Assembly: GCA_025174535.1 (NCBI GenBank)
Contig: JALBUN010000045.1
Location: 2,108,001 to 2,172,000, forward strand
Source of the DNA: Cantharellus purpuraceus
Taxonomy: Eukaryota > Basidiomycota > Agaricomycetes > Cantharellales > Hydnaceae
DNA: 64,000 nucleotides
Direction: 5' to 3'
In this document: piece by piece, positions 26,346 to 37,667 of the stretch
How positions within the stretch are numbered: position 1 is the first letter of the stretch
Layout of the letters: every line of letters starts with the position of its first letter
Notes under the pieces: model-generated
Seen by the model: the letters and a program-made list of their open reading frames with translations, nothing else
Databases searched by the model: none
What the model was told of the DNA's origin: nothing
Program-made: the position numbers and the translations under genes

Positions 26346-29300
26346 ATGGCAGCGCGAAAGCTACAGAGTGAGTGTCATTATCTTTTCATAGGCCATCTGT
26401 TTATCCCCAAGGCACTAGCGGAAATTGACCGCACACTAAAGAAGGTCGCAGAAGGTGTCGAACTCTTCGAGAGTATATACGACAAGATGGCCGCAGCCTC
26501 TAATCCAACTCAAAAAGAGAAACTTGAGGCGGACCTTAAGACACAAATCAAGAAGCTGCAGCGTATGCGCGACCAAATAAAGACATGGGTAGCCAGCAAT
26601 GATATAAAGGACAAGTCGCAGCTCCTCGACAACCGCAAGCTCATTGAGACTGTGAGGCTCTCTCAATCAATCCCCTGTCTCTAATATATGCAGCGAAATA
26701 TGTGCATCATGTTGACGTGCCTCCCACTTAGCAAATGGAGAAGTTTAAGGCCTGCGAGAAGGAGATGAAGACTAAGGCTTTCTCCAAGGAGGGACTCATA
26801 GCTGCAATGAAGCTTGACCCTAAAGCTCAAGAGAAGTTGGAGACGTCTTCCCTCGTTAGTGAATGGGTAGAAGAGCTGGGACGCCAGATCGAGCAGACGG
26901 AGGCAGAGATCGAGACATTGCAGGCAGGGGGGAAAAAGAAAAAAGGCAATGCCGCTTCAGAACGACTAGACCAACTTGATCATTTAAATGAGCGGCGGCG
27001 TTGGCACATTAACCGCCTGGAAATCATTCTCAGGTTGGTCGATAATGGTTCTCTGCCTCCGGAGAAGGTCAACCAGCTGAAGGACGATATCAAATATTTT
27101 GTTGAGACGAACACGGTGCGTAGCCTGTGTTTCTAAGTCTATCGACTTCGTCTAAATATGAATCAGGAGGAGGACTTTGATGAGGACGAGGGTATCTATG
27201 ATGAGCTCAACCTTGACGAAGAGGAGGAAGCGTTTGGCTTAGCAGGCGATGACAATGATAGTGACTCGGATTCTGCGTCAGAAAACGAAGGTCAGGAAAT
27301 GCGTGTTGTTTCAGGCTTTGGAAGGCTGCAACCATTGTTTATAGATGTACCTCCCCGTACACCGCTGAAGGACTCTAGCAAGAAGTCGACACACGATGAT
27401 GAGAGCGTGTCAAGTAGCCGAAAGGATGAGGTGAGTCCAACGACTATCCAATGACAACGATTTCCGTCACCTTACACAGTGCCGCACAAACAGCCGTCGA
27501 GTCCCGTCATGAAGCGACAACCACCGCCTAGCGTTACCTTGCAACTACGAAGTAAGAGAAGATCCTGTTTCTTATTGTTTCACTTGTCCTCACCTTTGAT
27601 CAGAAGCCTCAGAGAAACAGGAAGGTTAGCGGTATAGTTACATCTGAATTTTTTGCACTTTCAGCTTGAATTTCATTTTCAGCTCCAAAACCGCCGCCAA
27701 CTGCTAATTTTACTCAGCAACCAATGTCGAGTGTCTTGAAGCGTCCACCAACGGCTCTACCATTTCGGTACTCAACCGCAGCAGCAGCAGCAGTTGCGCC
27801 TCAGGTAGGATCTATCACCGACTTAAGAACGACATCAACATTTTTTTCAGCAACCGGTGGGCACTCCACAAACACAAGCTGTATCAACACCTCCGACGGC
27901 GGCCTCTGCGGCAGTATCATCGGTGCATTCATCGGACTCTAGCGCAGGACCATCAGTGCCATCTGCATCGGCACCTGTAACGTCGATACCTACAGATCAA
28001 CAATCTTCTGCTGCAGCCCCGTCGCCAAGCCTGACACACCCTTCGATATCCGTACCCAGCCCTTTGTTGTCTTCTGCATCGGTTTCATACCAACCCGCGC
28101 CTAGTCAAGGGTCAAGAGCGACACCCCCGCCTAGTTCATTGGCGTCATCCGGCAACTCGCCGTCAAGCAGCCATGCCATGTCGGAGGTTGTACCTGCAGC
28201 CACCTCATCGCCACAAAGATTGCCATCGCGGAGCGGTCAGTTGTCTTTCATGTATTAGCAGAATGGATAGGCCTCATTCACGAATATTTAGCATCGGTCT
28301 CATCGCCATTGGCGCAATCACAGCAGCCATATCTTCAAGTATGACACCATCCATCCTTGAGGACCGTGTATAAGCTAACAAGTACAACAGTCTCAGATCA
28401 ATGGTGCGCAGGCGCAGGGTGTGCCTCAAGCACAACAGGTCCCGATACAGCAGCCTTCGCCTTTACCACAACAAGTGCAGCAGTACCCGTCGTTACAAAG
28501 TAGTCAATCCAATGGGTCTTCCCCTCTACCACCCACTGCTAACCCACAATATCCTCCGGGTGTCAAGGTTGCAAACCAGGCTCAACATGCTAATCTTGGA
28601 AGTGACTCTCATGCGTCAATGCCACCGCCGCCACAACAGCAGCACACTTCAGATCCCGTTGCTCGACCAACTTCTACTGCTGGTGCGCTTCCCCCTCGAA
28701 ACGGACCTGCCAGCTTCCCTGGTATGAGTGATTTGGTCGTCTCGTTTGAGAACGCCAAGCAGAAAGGTGAACATTGGTTGACAATGGGCTTGTATAGATT
28801 TGACTTACATGCCTCTTTGACCGTTTTTAGCTGGCGGGCGGATGTCCGATTTGGGTCAAGTTCACAAGGTACTGGACTCTGGGTACTCGAATGTACCCAT
28901 GCCTCAAGACACGGAGAAGTGAGACCTTTATTCCCAGCGAAATACCTCTGCTCACACACCATTTAGGCCGAAATATTACGCGCCACGTAATCCATATGCA
29001 ACGCCGTCGTATTACCCGCAGTCGCTCTTGTCTGTGTTGAGTAGCCCAGCGCTATTCGCCAAGCTCGATGTAGAAACATTATTCTATGTCTTCTATTATC
29101 TGCCTGGGACTTACTTCCAGTATGTGTCTGGCTTTTTCTTGTTTTTCTTTTTGTTTGAACAGTCTCCCGTCCTAGGCACCTCGCAGCTCAGGAACTTAAG
29201 CGACAGTCGTGGCGGTTTCACGTAAAGTATCTCACTTGGTTCCAGCGACACTCAGAGCCGCAGGCAATCACAGATGAGTACGAGCAAGGGGTCTACGTGT

Positions 29301-29380
29301 ATTTCGACTGGGAAGGTTCGTGGTGTCAGCGCAAGAAGAGCGATTTCAGGTTCGAATATCGATATCTATCAGAGGATTGA
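26346..29380 (+). CDS. NOT3: CCR4-NOT complex subunit NOT3/NOT5
   Basis: Subunit of the CCR4-NOT deadenylase complex controlling mRNA decay and translation. ATG 26346 starts MAARKLQ, then after an intron the N-terminal coiled-coil domain [47 protein letters not shown] and [17 protein letters not shown]. An acidic segment lies at 27158-27240 ([20 protein letters not shown]). A long Pro/Ser/Gln-rich linker follows (27700-28700). The C-terminal NOT2/3/5 box includes [47 protein letters not shown] and GVYVYFDWE, with TGA at 29378-29380. Many short introns occur in the linker, whose exon borders are approximate. Confidence 0.9.
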
Positions 29381-29543
29381 ATAGGAGGAGAGGCTGGGAC
29401 GCTGTGTTAGCGCACGCTGAGAGGCAGGCACCTATTGTTTCCATCGGCACTTGACGCCAATTTGTATCGACTTAAGCAAGTTAAATATCCTTTTCTAAGC
29501 CGAGTCTTTCTATCTTTGCGTCTGTTTGAAAGACTGTATATTA

Positions 29544-30401
29544 TCACTCCAAAGTAACTTTTGCTCCCAAACCCTCTAGTGTCATCTTTAACCTTTCAGC
29601 CTCTTCCTTCGGCATGTTCTCCTTGACTGTCTTAGGAACAGACTCAACGAACTTCTTGGCCTATGGAATGTAAGCATGAAAACAGGTACTACAACAGGAA
29701 GAAAAATTTGCATGCGTACATCCATAAGATTTAAGTTCGGAATAATGGCCTTGATCTCACGAATGATCTTAGGCTTGGCAGCTGTGTCGAAGGATTCCAA
29801 TTTCACGCTGAAAATTGTCTTCTCCTTCGGTTTGTCCTGCTGTTTTTGATTCAAAAAGTTGATATAATGCTCAAAGCACAGAAGGGAGATCTTACCTGAG
29901 GAGGGGCCTCCTCAGCTTCCACGGGCGCAGCCTGTACAGGAGCTGCAGCAGGAGCTGCGATTTCCTGGATATTTAACCGCGTCTGAAACACCAACCCCAC
30001 GCGCTATGAGACATCGACAAGACCTGATAGTCATGGATATGCGTACCTTAAGCGCAGCGACCAAATCGGCTGCTTGCAATAATGTCAGACCGGATATCTG
30101 CTCAACGATGCCGTTAATATGAGCATCTGCAGTGCTTCCTTTAGCTTTTGTTGGAGGTGGAGGAGGTTCAGAGCCTTTATTGGATGGGCTTTCCGTGCTA
30201 ACAGCAGTAGCCATATATCTTGTTGATGTGAATGCTGCGCGACATCTTCAGAGTTTGTTATAAAATTGCGTCTCGAACAGGTAGAAATGGCCTGCTTCAC
30301 CGTGTGGGTCGTAAGAACGGCCGAATGACATGGAAAGCACGAGCCTATATAGAATGGGTTTGAAGACTACTTCTGGCAAGACCGTTCAAACTCACAACCA
30401 T
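29544..30401 (-). CDS. MRPL12: Mitochondrial ribosomal protein bL12m
   Basis: Stalk protein of the mitochondrial large ribosomal subunit. The N-terminus reads through three small exons: ATGGTT at 30401-30396 (6 coding bases), 30344-30301, then from 30245. Joined phases agree and give an Arg-rich targeting peptide ending RAAFTSTRYMATAVST. The mature part contains the L12 dimerisation motif ISGLTLLQAADLVAALK, an Ala/Pro/Glu hinge, and the C-terminal domain EKTIFSVKLESFD, KIIREIKAI, KKFVESVPK and EEAERLKVTLEGLGAKV. TGA is at 29544-29546. It is divergent from CNS1, with about 130 bases between the starts. Confidence 0.88.
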
Positions 30402-30534
30402 AGTGCAGGTGCGCGGTGAGCGATGCTTGTCTATTAGCGCCGGCGGCTAATAATAAGTAGAGTTGGCCGATGCATTACCTAGTGTGTCCTTGATGGCCAG
30501 GGCGCTTATCTGGTAAGAACTCGACTTTTCGACC

Positions 30535-31782
30535 ATGACAGAACCTGTACTGTTTCCACAGCCAGCCTCTGTGGAGGCTAAGTTACAGGAGTTTAATTCT
30601 GTACCTCTCTTCATGCGATCCTTACCCGAGGATGACACTGACGACGTCGCAATAAATGCCCTGCAAAGTCTAGCCCATGAAGGGTCTCCGGATGGTCTGT
30701 GAGGCGGCATCCTATACGCACTTTGAAAGCACTCTGAACCCGCGGCTTCTACAGAAATTGCGGAAAACTTCAAGGACCAAGGGAATACTTATTTTAAAGG
30801 AAAGAGATACACAGAAGCCCGAGACTTTTACAAGCAAGGATTAGATGCGAAACCTACGAACCTGATACTATTGGATGCTTTGCTATGTAATCGAGCAGCA
30901 TGCAACCTCGAGCTCAGTACGCTATGTTTGAGTGCTATGGAAACATGTATCCCTGAACTCAGATTCAGAAAATTTTGGTTTTGTACTTCGCGATTGTTCG
31001 ACAGCGATATCTATAAACCCTTGCTCTACCAAAGCTCACTATCGGTCGGCTATAGCGTTGCTTGCACTGGAAAGGTTCGAGGACGCTTTGGACTGCTGTA
31101 CACGATGCTTGAATTTCGACCCAAGCAACACAAGTGTTCGACAACTGCTTGGTCGTGCGCAGAAGGGCAAGCTTACCAAAGACAAGAAAATGCAGGAGCG
31201 CGTTGAGAGACTCAATCGAGAGGCAGAGATCCAGCGGGAGCTGCAGTTATCTTTCAAAGTGAGGTTTGATGCCACGTCAGTTAGCGTTCGGCACTCAATT
31301 ACATCCAGGCTCGACATCTCATACCAATTAATGACTCGAATTCGGCGACCGGTCCATACACACCACATTTAACTAAGGATCCTCAAACTTCGCATGCAAC
31401 ATTAGTCATGCCTGTCTTCTTTTTGTATCCTCAATATGCGACTTCCGACCTCATATCACATTATGACGAAACTGTCCCCTTCAGCAGCCACCTAAATGAC
31501 ATGTTCCCCGTATCAATTACTGAAAACATGGAACGAAGACCTGACTGGGACAAACAACGGGAATATTTGGCACCTGATTTAGTAGTGTATGCCATCACAC
31601 ACAAGAAGCGACTGTTGAAAGTCGGCAAGAAGATGAATTTGCTGGATCTTTGCAACGCTTCTAAAGGCAGAGACGAGCAATCTGATGGATTGGAGGTCAA
31701 GAATGGGTGTCTTACTGTCGTGGTGCTACCAAAGGGTGAGGTTGAACGACGCTGGGTAGAAGAATTTAAAGCAACCAAATGA
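30535..31782 (+). CDS. CNS1: Hsp90/Hsp70 co-chaperone CNS1 (TTC4 family)
   Basis: TPR protein bridging Hsp70 and Hsp90; essential in budding yeast. ATG 30535 is followed by LFMRSLPED and an intron that joins to EIAENFKDQGN. TPR units are visible as KGKRYTEARDFYKQGLDAKP, NRAACNLEL (with an intron), KAHYRSAIALLALERFEDALDCC and the basic helix after it. The C-terminal 'wheel' domain shows PVFFLYPQYATSDLI, WDKQREYLAPDLVVYA and LTVVVLPKGEVERRW. The end is at TGA 31780-31782. In-frame stops near 30702 and 31371 disappear with the predicted introns. Confidence 0.88.
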
Positions 31783-31983
31783 CGGTCCTTTGCTTACTTC
31801 CCTGTGTCCTGGGAAGTTAGGACTATTCTGTACCTGCATTACTACATTTTACGTAGTCCGAGTAAGTGGCAGCATTTAACAAACATTTTGCAAATATGAC
31901 TCTCAAGCTGGGTATATACTGAAGACATACATAAAGCATACTTAAAGCATGCAAACACAAGGGGTGGTTGAAATATGGCATTC

Positions 31984-33548
31984 CTAATCAGATGCCTCCT
32001 CCGTTTCAGCGAGGAAATAAAATCCGATGGCTGGGTTTTGCCGAAAAGCTTCCAGTGTGGCATATTGCAACGCAGTGTCATCAGATTCCTGCAGGTAGTC
32101 GATGTATTGTTTGCAACCCTCTGCACCACTGCAGAAAAACAACCCTTGTTGTGGTTGGGTTAACAAGCCTGCGATCGAACCTTTCCAAGTGAAGTCTCGC
32201 ATCTTGTACTGCAATGCAGGAATCACGACACTGAGTTTGAGACCTGGCTTTAGGTTCGCCAGTAGAGGATTGGGATTGTCAGTTGCAACGTAAATATCAT
32301 CACTGTAAGACAACGGAGAGGTGGCCAGATATTATTCCATGCAGCCGAAGGCAATACAAATCTACATAGATGTGCTCACTTCTTAAAAAAATGCTTGACA
32401 GCTTTGTCTTTTCGGAATGCCTCCAGCGCAGCATACTGAAGAGCCTGGTCATCGCAACTTATTAGATGTTCGATGAATAGCTTGCTACTGTCTTGTCTCT
32501 TCTCGAATTGATAACACTGCTGGGACGTTAAGCAGTAGGAGATGCCGGTGTCCCACGTGTACTGTTTCATATGGTTTTGCAGCGGAGCAATGAGGACATC
32601 GGGTTTCAATCCAGGCTTTAAGTGTGCAAGAATAGGATTGGGGTCGACAGAAGGTGGACGAGGGGGTTCTGCAACCTTCCGCAACTGCACAAGAACTTCT
32701 TGAAGCGTTTCGTCCCGCTCTGAACTGCTGCCAACATGTTTAACAGACTGCGTCAGGTCAGCAACAGATTTCATGACCATGTCAAGCGCACGAACATCTT
32801 GTATATCACCCAACAAACCAAAAATGGTAGTTTGTGTCTCCGTGGAGGATGTCTCTTTGTCTTCGCCGTTAACATTGTTGCCATGTGCTGCCATGATGTC
32901 TGCGTCTGGCTGACCAACCAACGCGAGGAGCGAGTCCTGCTTCTCAAGCAGTTGCTTGAGAGCTGCATTGATTTCCGCTTGGTCTTCCTGTCGCGCGGTT
33001 TCCACTTGCTTACTATAGTTCTGGGAACTGATTTGGGAACTGATCTTCACAACTTTCTCAGGAAAATCGAACAACGGGATGAAAACAGACTCACTTGGAA
33101 GGAGTCCATAGCTAATTTCAAGCGACTATGTATCGAGTTGATCTCTTCTTGATCAGATGAGGAGTCTAGGAAGGATTTGACAAATTTCTTTTTTGTTACT
33201 TTGACGCTGAACTCGGCGATGTCGGACAATAGCTTTTCAAACTGCAGGCGGTTCTCTCGCATCCAATTTTCTTCCTCCCACTTTTCAGGTGTACCGCTTG
33301 AGGCAGCCTGTGAGTGTATGGCTAAGAGTATTTGTGCAACAGTCTGTGCAATCATATAGATTTGATTCTTGTTGGATTTCGCCTGGCCGACACGACTCCA
33401 GATTATTTTGAAAGACTAATTGTGCAGTTTCCACCGTCAGAGTGCGAAGAAAGGACTTTGCAAAATGCTCTACCTGGACAGCAGGTTGTAGAAAGGGAAA
33501 GGGAGCCATTGAGACGACTTGCTCTGCGACATTTAGTAGAGTGTCCAT
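31984..33548 (-). CDS. MLKL N-terminal-like (HeLo-type helical bundle) protein with two C-terminal repeats
   Basis: Predicted 447-residue protein from four exons (33548-33474, 33367-33095, 33056-32380, 32302-31984) whose lengths sum to a whole number of codons. The first half resembles the four-helix bundle plus brace of mixed-lineage-kinase-domain-like N-termini, a domain found in many Agaricomycete proteins. Seen segments are TVAQILLAIHSQ, FEKLLSDIAEF, VTKKKFVKSFLDSSSDQEEI and LKLAMDSFQ. A linker of about 100 residues follows. Two units of about 90 residues then share LKPGLK, TW, LT and ALQYA(A/T)LEAFR: unit 1 at about 32645-32378 and unit 2 (its own exon) at 32290-31990. No kinase domain is present. 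By family analogy it may act in membrane-directed cell death or signalling, but that is inference; the repeat is not one I recognise. Confidence 0.65.
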
Positions 33549-34421
33549 GGTGCTTGTGGGTTGGGGGTGAGAATGAGCTGCGTGGGTTTAGTACTATGCG
33601 GTTTGACAACGGGAACTACATCTGTCAAAGACAATTAGCTTCCACTATGCCGAGATCTGATATACATATACACGTTAGTCATGTTGGGGTCAACGGAGTT
33701 TCAAAAATAACAGCGGAACGATCACCAACGTTGCTCTCGTGCCATTCGGTCGGGTTGACGACGTTGCCATGTCCAACCTGCTCAATGCCTTCCTCGTATT
33801 GGTCATGATTGTCTCCGTCTGGCCCGGCTTGGTTTATGTTCTTAGTCAGTTCATGAACCCTCGACGGACGTCAAGCTCGTTGCAGACGGTACGACTAGGG
33901 ATCGTTGGCACCAGTAAGCTGCTGGATGCTATACAACTGACAGACTCAGTAATATATCCTCCTTCAGAGCGCCCCCCACACCCGGCAGATTCTCCGGTGT
34001 GCATGGCAAAGCTCATCATGTTGCGTCATAGAGTGAGATTTGTTGTTAGACACTGTCGGCATTATCTCACATCCTGTACAGATGCAGCAGGCAAACACGC
34101 GCAGGTCACAGCAGCACTGGGCCGCTTCTGTGTCAAAAACTAATGTGTATGGGAATTCACGACATCGTTCCTCGCCTGCTTGGGTTAGTACCACCATTAT
34201 AAGCCGCCGGTTGGGCAATAGCCGATAGTACCCAGATCAAGTTCAACTTGTGGTTGCATTTGTCTTCGCATTTTGATCATACCCTGGTCCCATTCCTTCC
34301 TCCTACTCTCACTTTCTTATCTTAGAGGGGATGTCGGTACACTTAAGAACTCCGCATTTCGATATGCTTATATACCCCGGAAACTTCTTGTTATCATTAC
34401 AGAAGAAGCAAACACCTGATC
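33549..34421. other. Intergenic region, no confident gene
   Basis: About 870 bases between two minus-strand genes. A minus-strand open stretch ending in TGA at 33679-33681 (acidic, Asn/Gly-rich, about 60 codons, containing QYEEGIEQVGHGN) could be a terminal exon. A Cys-rich open stretch lies at 34130-34060. Neither could be linked to a start codon or a known family. The 34422 side should include the NDUFA12 3' UTR. Confidence 0.4.
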
Positions 34422-35089
34422 CTATTGCCGAGAAATAGTCTTTGGATCCCAAGAGTATACTCTGGGTGCTGCTGTATCATACGGTTTGTATGCACCACGT
34501 GTACCCGTGAGGTTTTCTCTCCATGGCTGTATCACGGCAGTTCAGACTATGTCAAGTAACAAAGAGTATACTCACTGCCTTCCAAGTGGGGGTGACAGCC
34601 TGCATCACTTTGTCCTCTGGTGGCGGGTCCTTTCGAATATGCAGCAACCAAGAATGCCACTCGGGGGGAACTTGGGAGCCGTTAAATCTATGCTAAAGAG
34701 AACAAATGAGAACATCTTAGCGTTCATTCAAGCAATCACTCACCTGGGCATAGTCAACCCATCGATGTCGGCCTGTTTGGGCTTTTAGTCTCGACTGTGC
34801 GTGTGCAAATGACCTGCGTACCTGGGATCTCCTCGACAGGATTCAAATTCTCAAAGTAGCGATTTCCAAACCTACAGGGCTCATAGAATTCAATCCGTGG
34901 TTTCAACAAGGAATATACCTACTGGTCATGACCAACAAACCGCCCACTTTTAGCATCTCCAATGTACTGTAGTTGTCTGAACCATTCTCTGAGATAGATG
35001 AGGATCCTTAGACAACCTGTACATGTTCCAATGACTCACTTAAAGCCGACTCGGCGTATGCTACGCAGCGTTCGTATTAAGGACACCAT
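34422..35089 (-). CDS. NADH:ubiquinone oxidoreductase subunit NDUFA12 (B17.2)
   Basis: Accessory subunit of mitochondrial respiratory complex I. ATG 35087-35089 opens with VSLIRTLRSIRRVGFK, then small exons give QYIGDAKSGRFVGHDQ, FGNRYFEN and RRWVDYAQ-like sequence. The family core PPEWHSWLLHIRKDPP and QAVTPTWKA follows. The last exon reads PWRENLTGTRGAYKPYDT and ends ISRQ at TAG 34422-34424. Five or more exons in under 700 bases. The order and spacing match NDUFA12 over its full length. It is a close minus-strand neighbour of the glucosidase II beta gene (about 145 bases between). Confidence 0.88.
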
Positions 35090-35232
35090 TGGTGACACTA
35101 GTACTGGTGTGTAGATTGTCGGAACTTGAAATCAGCACGCAGATCATCAAAATCTCTAACTCGCGTTCAAGTATAGGTTGCTTCAAGGCTCCAAGACCCC
35201 ATTATAGCATCTAATAACAGGTTATCCTATAT

Positions 35233-37341
35233 CTACAACTCCTCCCGCGTCTTTCCAGCCTCTCCCAGAGGTAGACACAGAGCAGGTGTCGTTGCAGTCA
35301 AATGATACTCACACTTCTCCGGTTCCGCAATAGTCAGGATCTGGTTTTCCGTCCCACATGAGAGATGTAGCTGCGATAACACCATGAGCGAAAAGAAAAC
35401 ATCCAAACTAGATGACGCACCGTTACGCTTCGCTCAGGTCCATTCCAGCATTTTGCGCCCCGTGTATAGTGTTGGGTCTGGTAGTAACGCGGCTCACTTG
35501 GCGTGTCGTTCGGATCTGTACTCCATGACGAAAATTTGCTGAAAACCTATTAGAATTTGCTCGTGAATGGCTGCAAATATGACAAACCCCAAACTATGAT
35601 GGGCGCCGCCCTTTTGTGTGGCATCACCGAATAGGCAGACCTCGTAAGTGTATCTGCAACAGTATTATCAGTAGGTATCTTAAAGACACCATGCCACACC
35701 AGATACTCACTCGCCGGTGTCTTTTGATAGACATAATCCCTGCAACTTCTTCCATTCCCCTTGTGGACCAAAGCCTTCGGGGTCGAACAATTCCGCGAGT
35801 TCGTCTTCATCATCACGCTTCTTTTCTTTGACGGAGTTAAATCTGGCCTCTGCATCGTTGTATGCGGCACGTGCTTGGCTGGTTTCTAGGGGATGGGTAC
35901 AAAGTCAGGCTCAACATGGAAGACGGGAATGGTCACTTACCATCTGCATCGGCAATACCCCCGGGACTAATGCCTAATGTGCGCATCCATTTCACGATTG
36001 TGTCGCGGAACCACTTATACTGAGGAGTAAATGAATCTGGTATATAAGAAGAAAGGTCCATTACTGTGGAGTAAGAAGTCAACTCAGTGGGAGCGGGGGA
36101 GAATAGACGACCACGAACGCAAGGAGACAGAGTTTTGATTCAGGTATGATTCATGTCCGAGAAGGAGGGAGACATGGTCTTGATTGATTACATCTTCCAA
36201 TTCATGCTCAAGTTGTAGCTCAGTCCATTCTCCTTCTTCAAGCTCAGGCTCGTTTTCAGAGTCAGAAGAGTCCTGTTGCTTTTCACCACTGAGAGCCTCC
36301 CAACCTCTGACTGCTTCCAAAACGGCCATGTCCTGATAATTAGGATTGTAACCCCCTTTGAGGGCTATAAGGATGTCTCCGAGTTGGTTTTCCCGCTCTA
36401 GATGGCTCAAGTATGCCTTACGAAGAGACTTCAAGGCATGGTGGTGTGTCAATAAAGACTGATAGAGAGCTGGAAGACATTTAAATGGAAATTAATGGTT
36501 AGGGTTGATTCGCTCACGTGACTGCTTTTTAAACTTCAAGGCCGTTGCTGATAGCGATTCCGCCCGGTCCATAGCATCTAGTTCCGAGGATAAGTATGCA
36601 GTATTATATAGGTACTTGGGAGCTCTCCATTTACCTTTAAATCGTGCTGCCTCTTTTTCCCGAACAGCAACTTCCTTTTCTAATAGTCCTATCGAATCCT
36701 CCAACCTTTTCTTCTCTTTTTGAGCAAACGCAATGTACGTCGACCGAATTTTTGAGCCCTAGCATCTTAAGTCAGCACGCGCAAATTCGAAATGCAAATG
36801 CAACCTACTGTCTTCCGTAATTTCCTTTCTGCTTCCATCTTCTGCGTATAGGCCTCTCCAACCTCTTTGCACCTGTTCGGACACACCCCGGATGGCTCGT
36901 CCGAGCCATCGCAACATTCAGGTTCTTCGATAATCCTAAACTGAGACTCATAATGAGAACAATCCAAGTAGTATGGCTCACCACATAATCCATCATTGAC
37001 CCTGGAGCTGGGTATGTGAGAGCCAATATGGCCCTCGTTTATGCAATAGAAAATACCATCAGGGCATGCACTTGTCCCTACACTCAACTGAGTATGATGC
37101 ACCGGAATCTGAGAGCAACATAATCACCTGGCTCGTCGCTTCCATCAGGACAATCACAGTAGTCGTCGTTAACAGCCGTCCATGGGATTACTTGAGGGTC
37201 ATCGAGGCACTTCCACGTCGGAGGAGACGAAGAAGAGGGTGCATATAATGATTGTAACTCTGGGGGTGCCCCACGTGTCTGAGAGACATGTCGACAGATT
37301 ACATGCACTGGCAAGGTCAGCAGCAGAAGACGAGCAAGCAT
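35233..37341 (-). CDS. Glucosidase II beta subunit (PRKCSH/GTB1 type)
   Basis: Regulatory subunit of ER glucosidase II, which trims glucose from N-glycans during protein quality control. ATG 37339-37341 begins a signal peptide ([16 protein letters not shown]). Two LDL-receptor-A-like modules follow with [14 protein letters not shown] and [16 protein letters not shown]. Then comes a coiled coil ([22 protein letters not shown]), an acidic stretch near 36270-36200, and a C-terminal MRH (mannose-receptor homology) lectin domain with [10 protein letters not shown] and [18 protein letters not shown]. The stop TAG is at 35233-35235. The protein ends REEL, not HDEL, so ER retention may be weaker or rely on the alpha subunit. 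There are about ten exons. Confidence 0.9.
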
Positions 37342-37667
37342 AATTTGTAATTGCACCACAGGACGCGCCTCAGTTGTATTGACACGTCAGGGTTCATATG
37401 TCACACCTAGAACGTACAAACTCCGACGATTATAACTAAGGCCTAATTGGCACGCTTATAGATTCTACAGAAACATATAGCACAGAAAACTTTATATAGG
37501 AAAGAGGTATGCTATGTGAAGAAATGAACATGATGCAAGAAAAAACAGACACCACAGAACAGAGCGGTGGACACAAACTGCGGGGACCGAAAGACCAGGA
37601 CGTAAAAGGAGGGCAAATGCAGAGAACAAGAGAAGGATCAACCCAGAGCAGCACATGCTTCAATCCG
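37342..37667. other. Intergenic, no gene seen
   Basis: Sequence between the start of glucosidase II beta and the stop of PHO80, both on the minus strand. It should hold the glucosidase II beta promoter and the PHO80 3' UTR. No conserved open frame found. Confidence 0.6.

Noticed and set aside
33739..34143. Plus-strand 134-codon frame with a hydrophobic segment
   Set aside because: No family resemblance, no conserved neighbours, and codon content looks like a chance frame in intergenic DNA.
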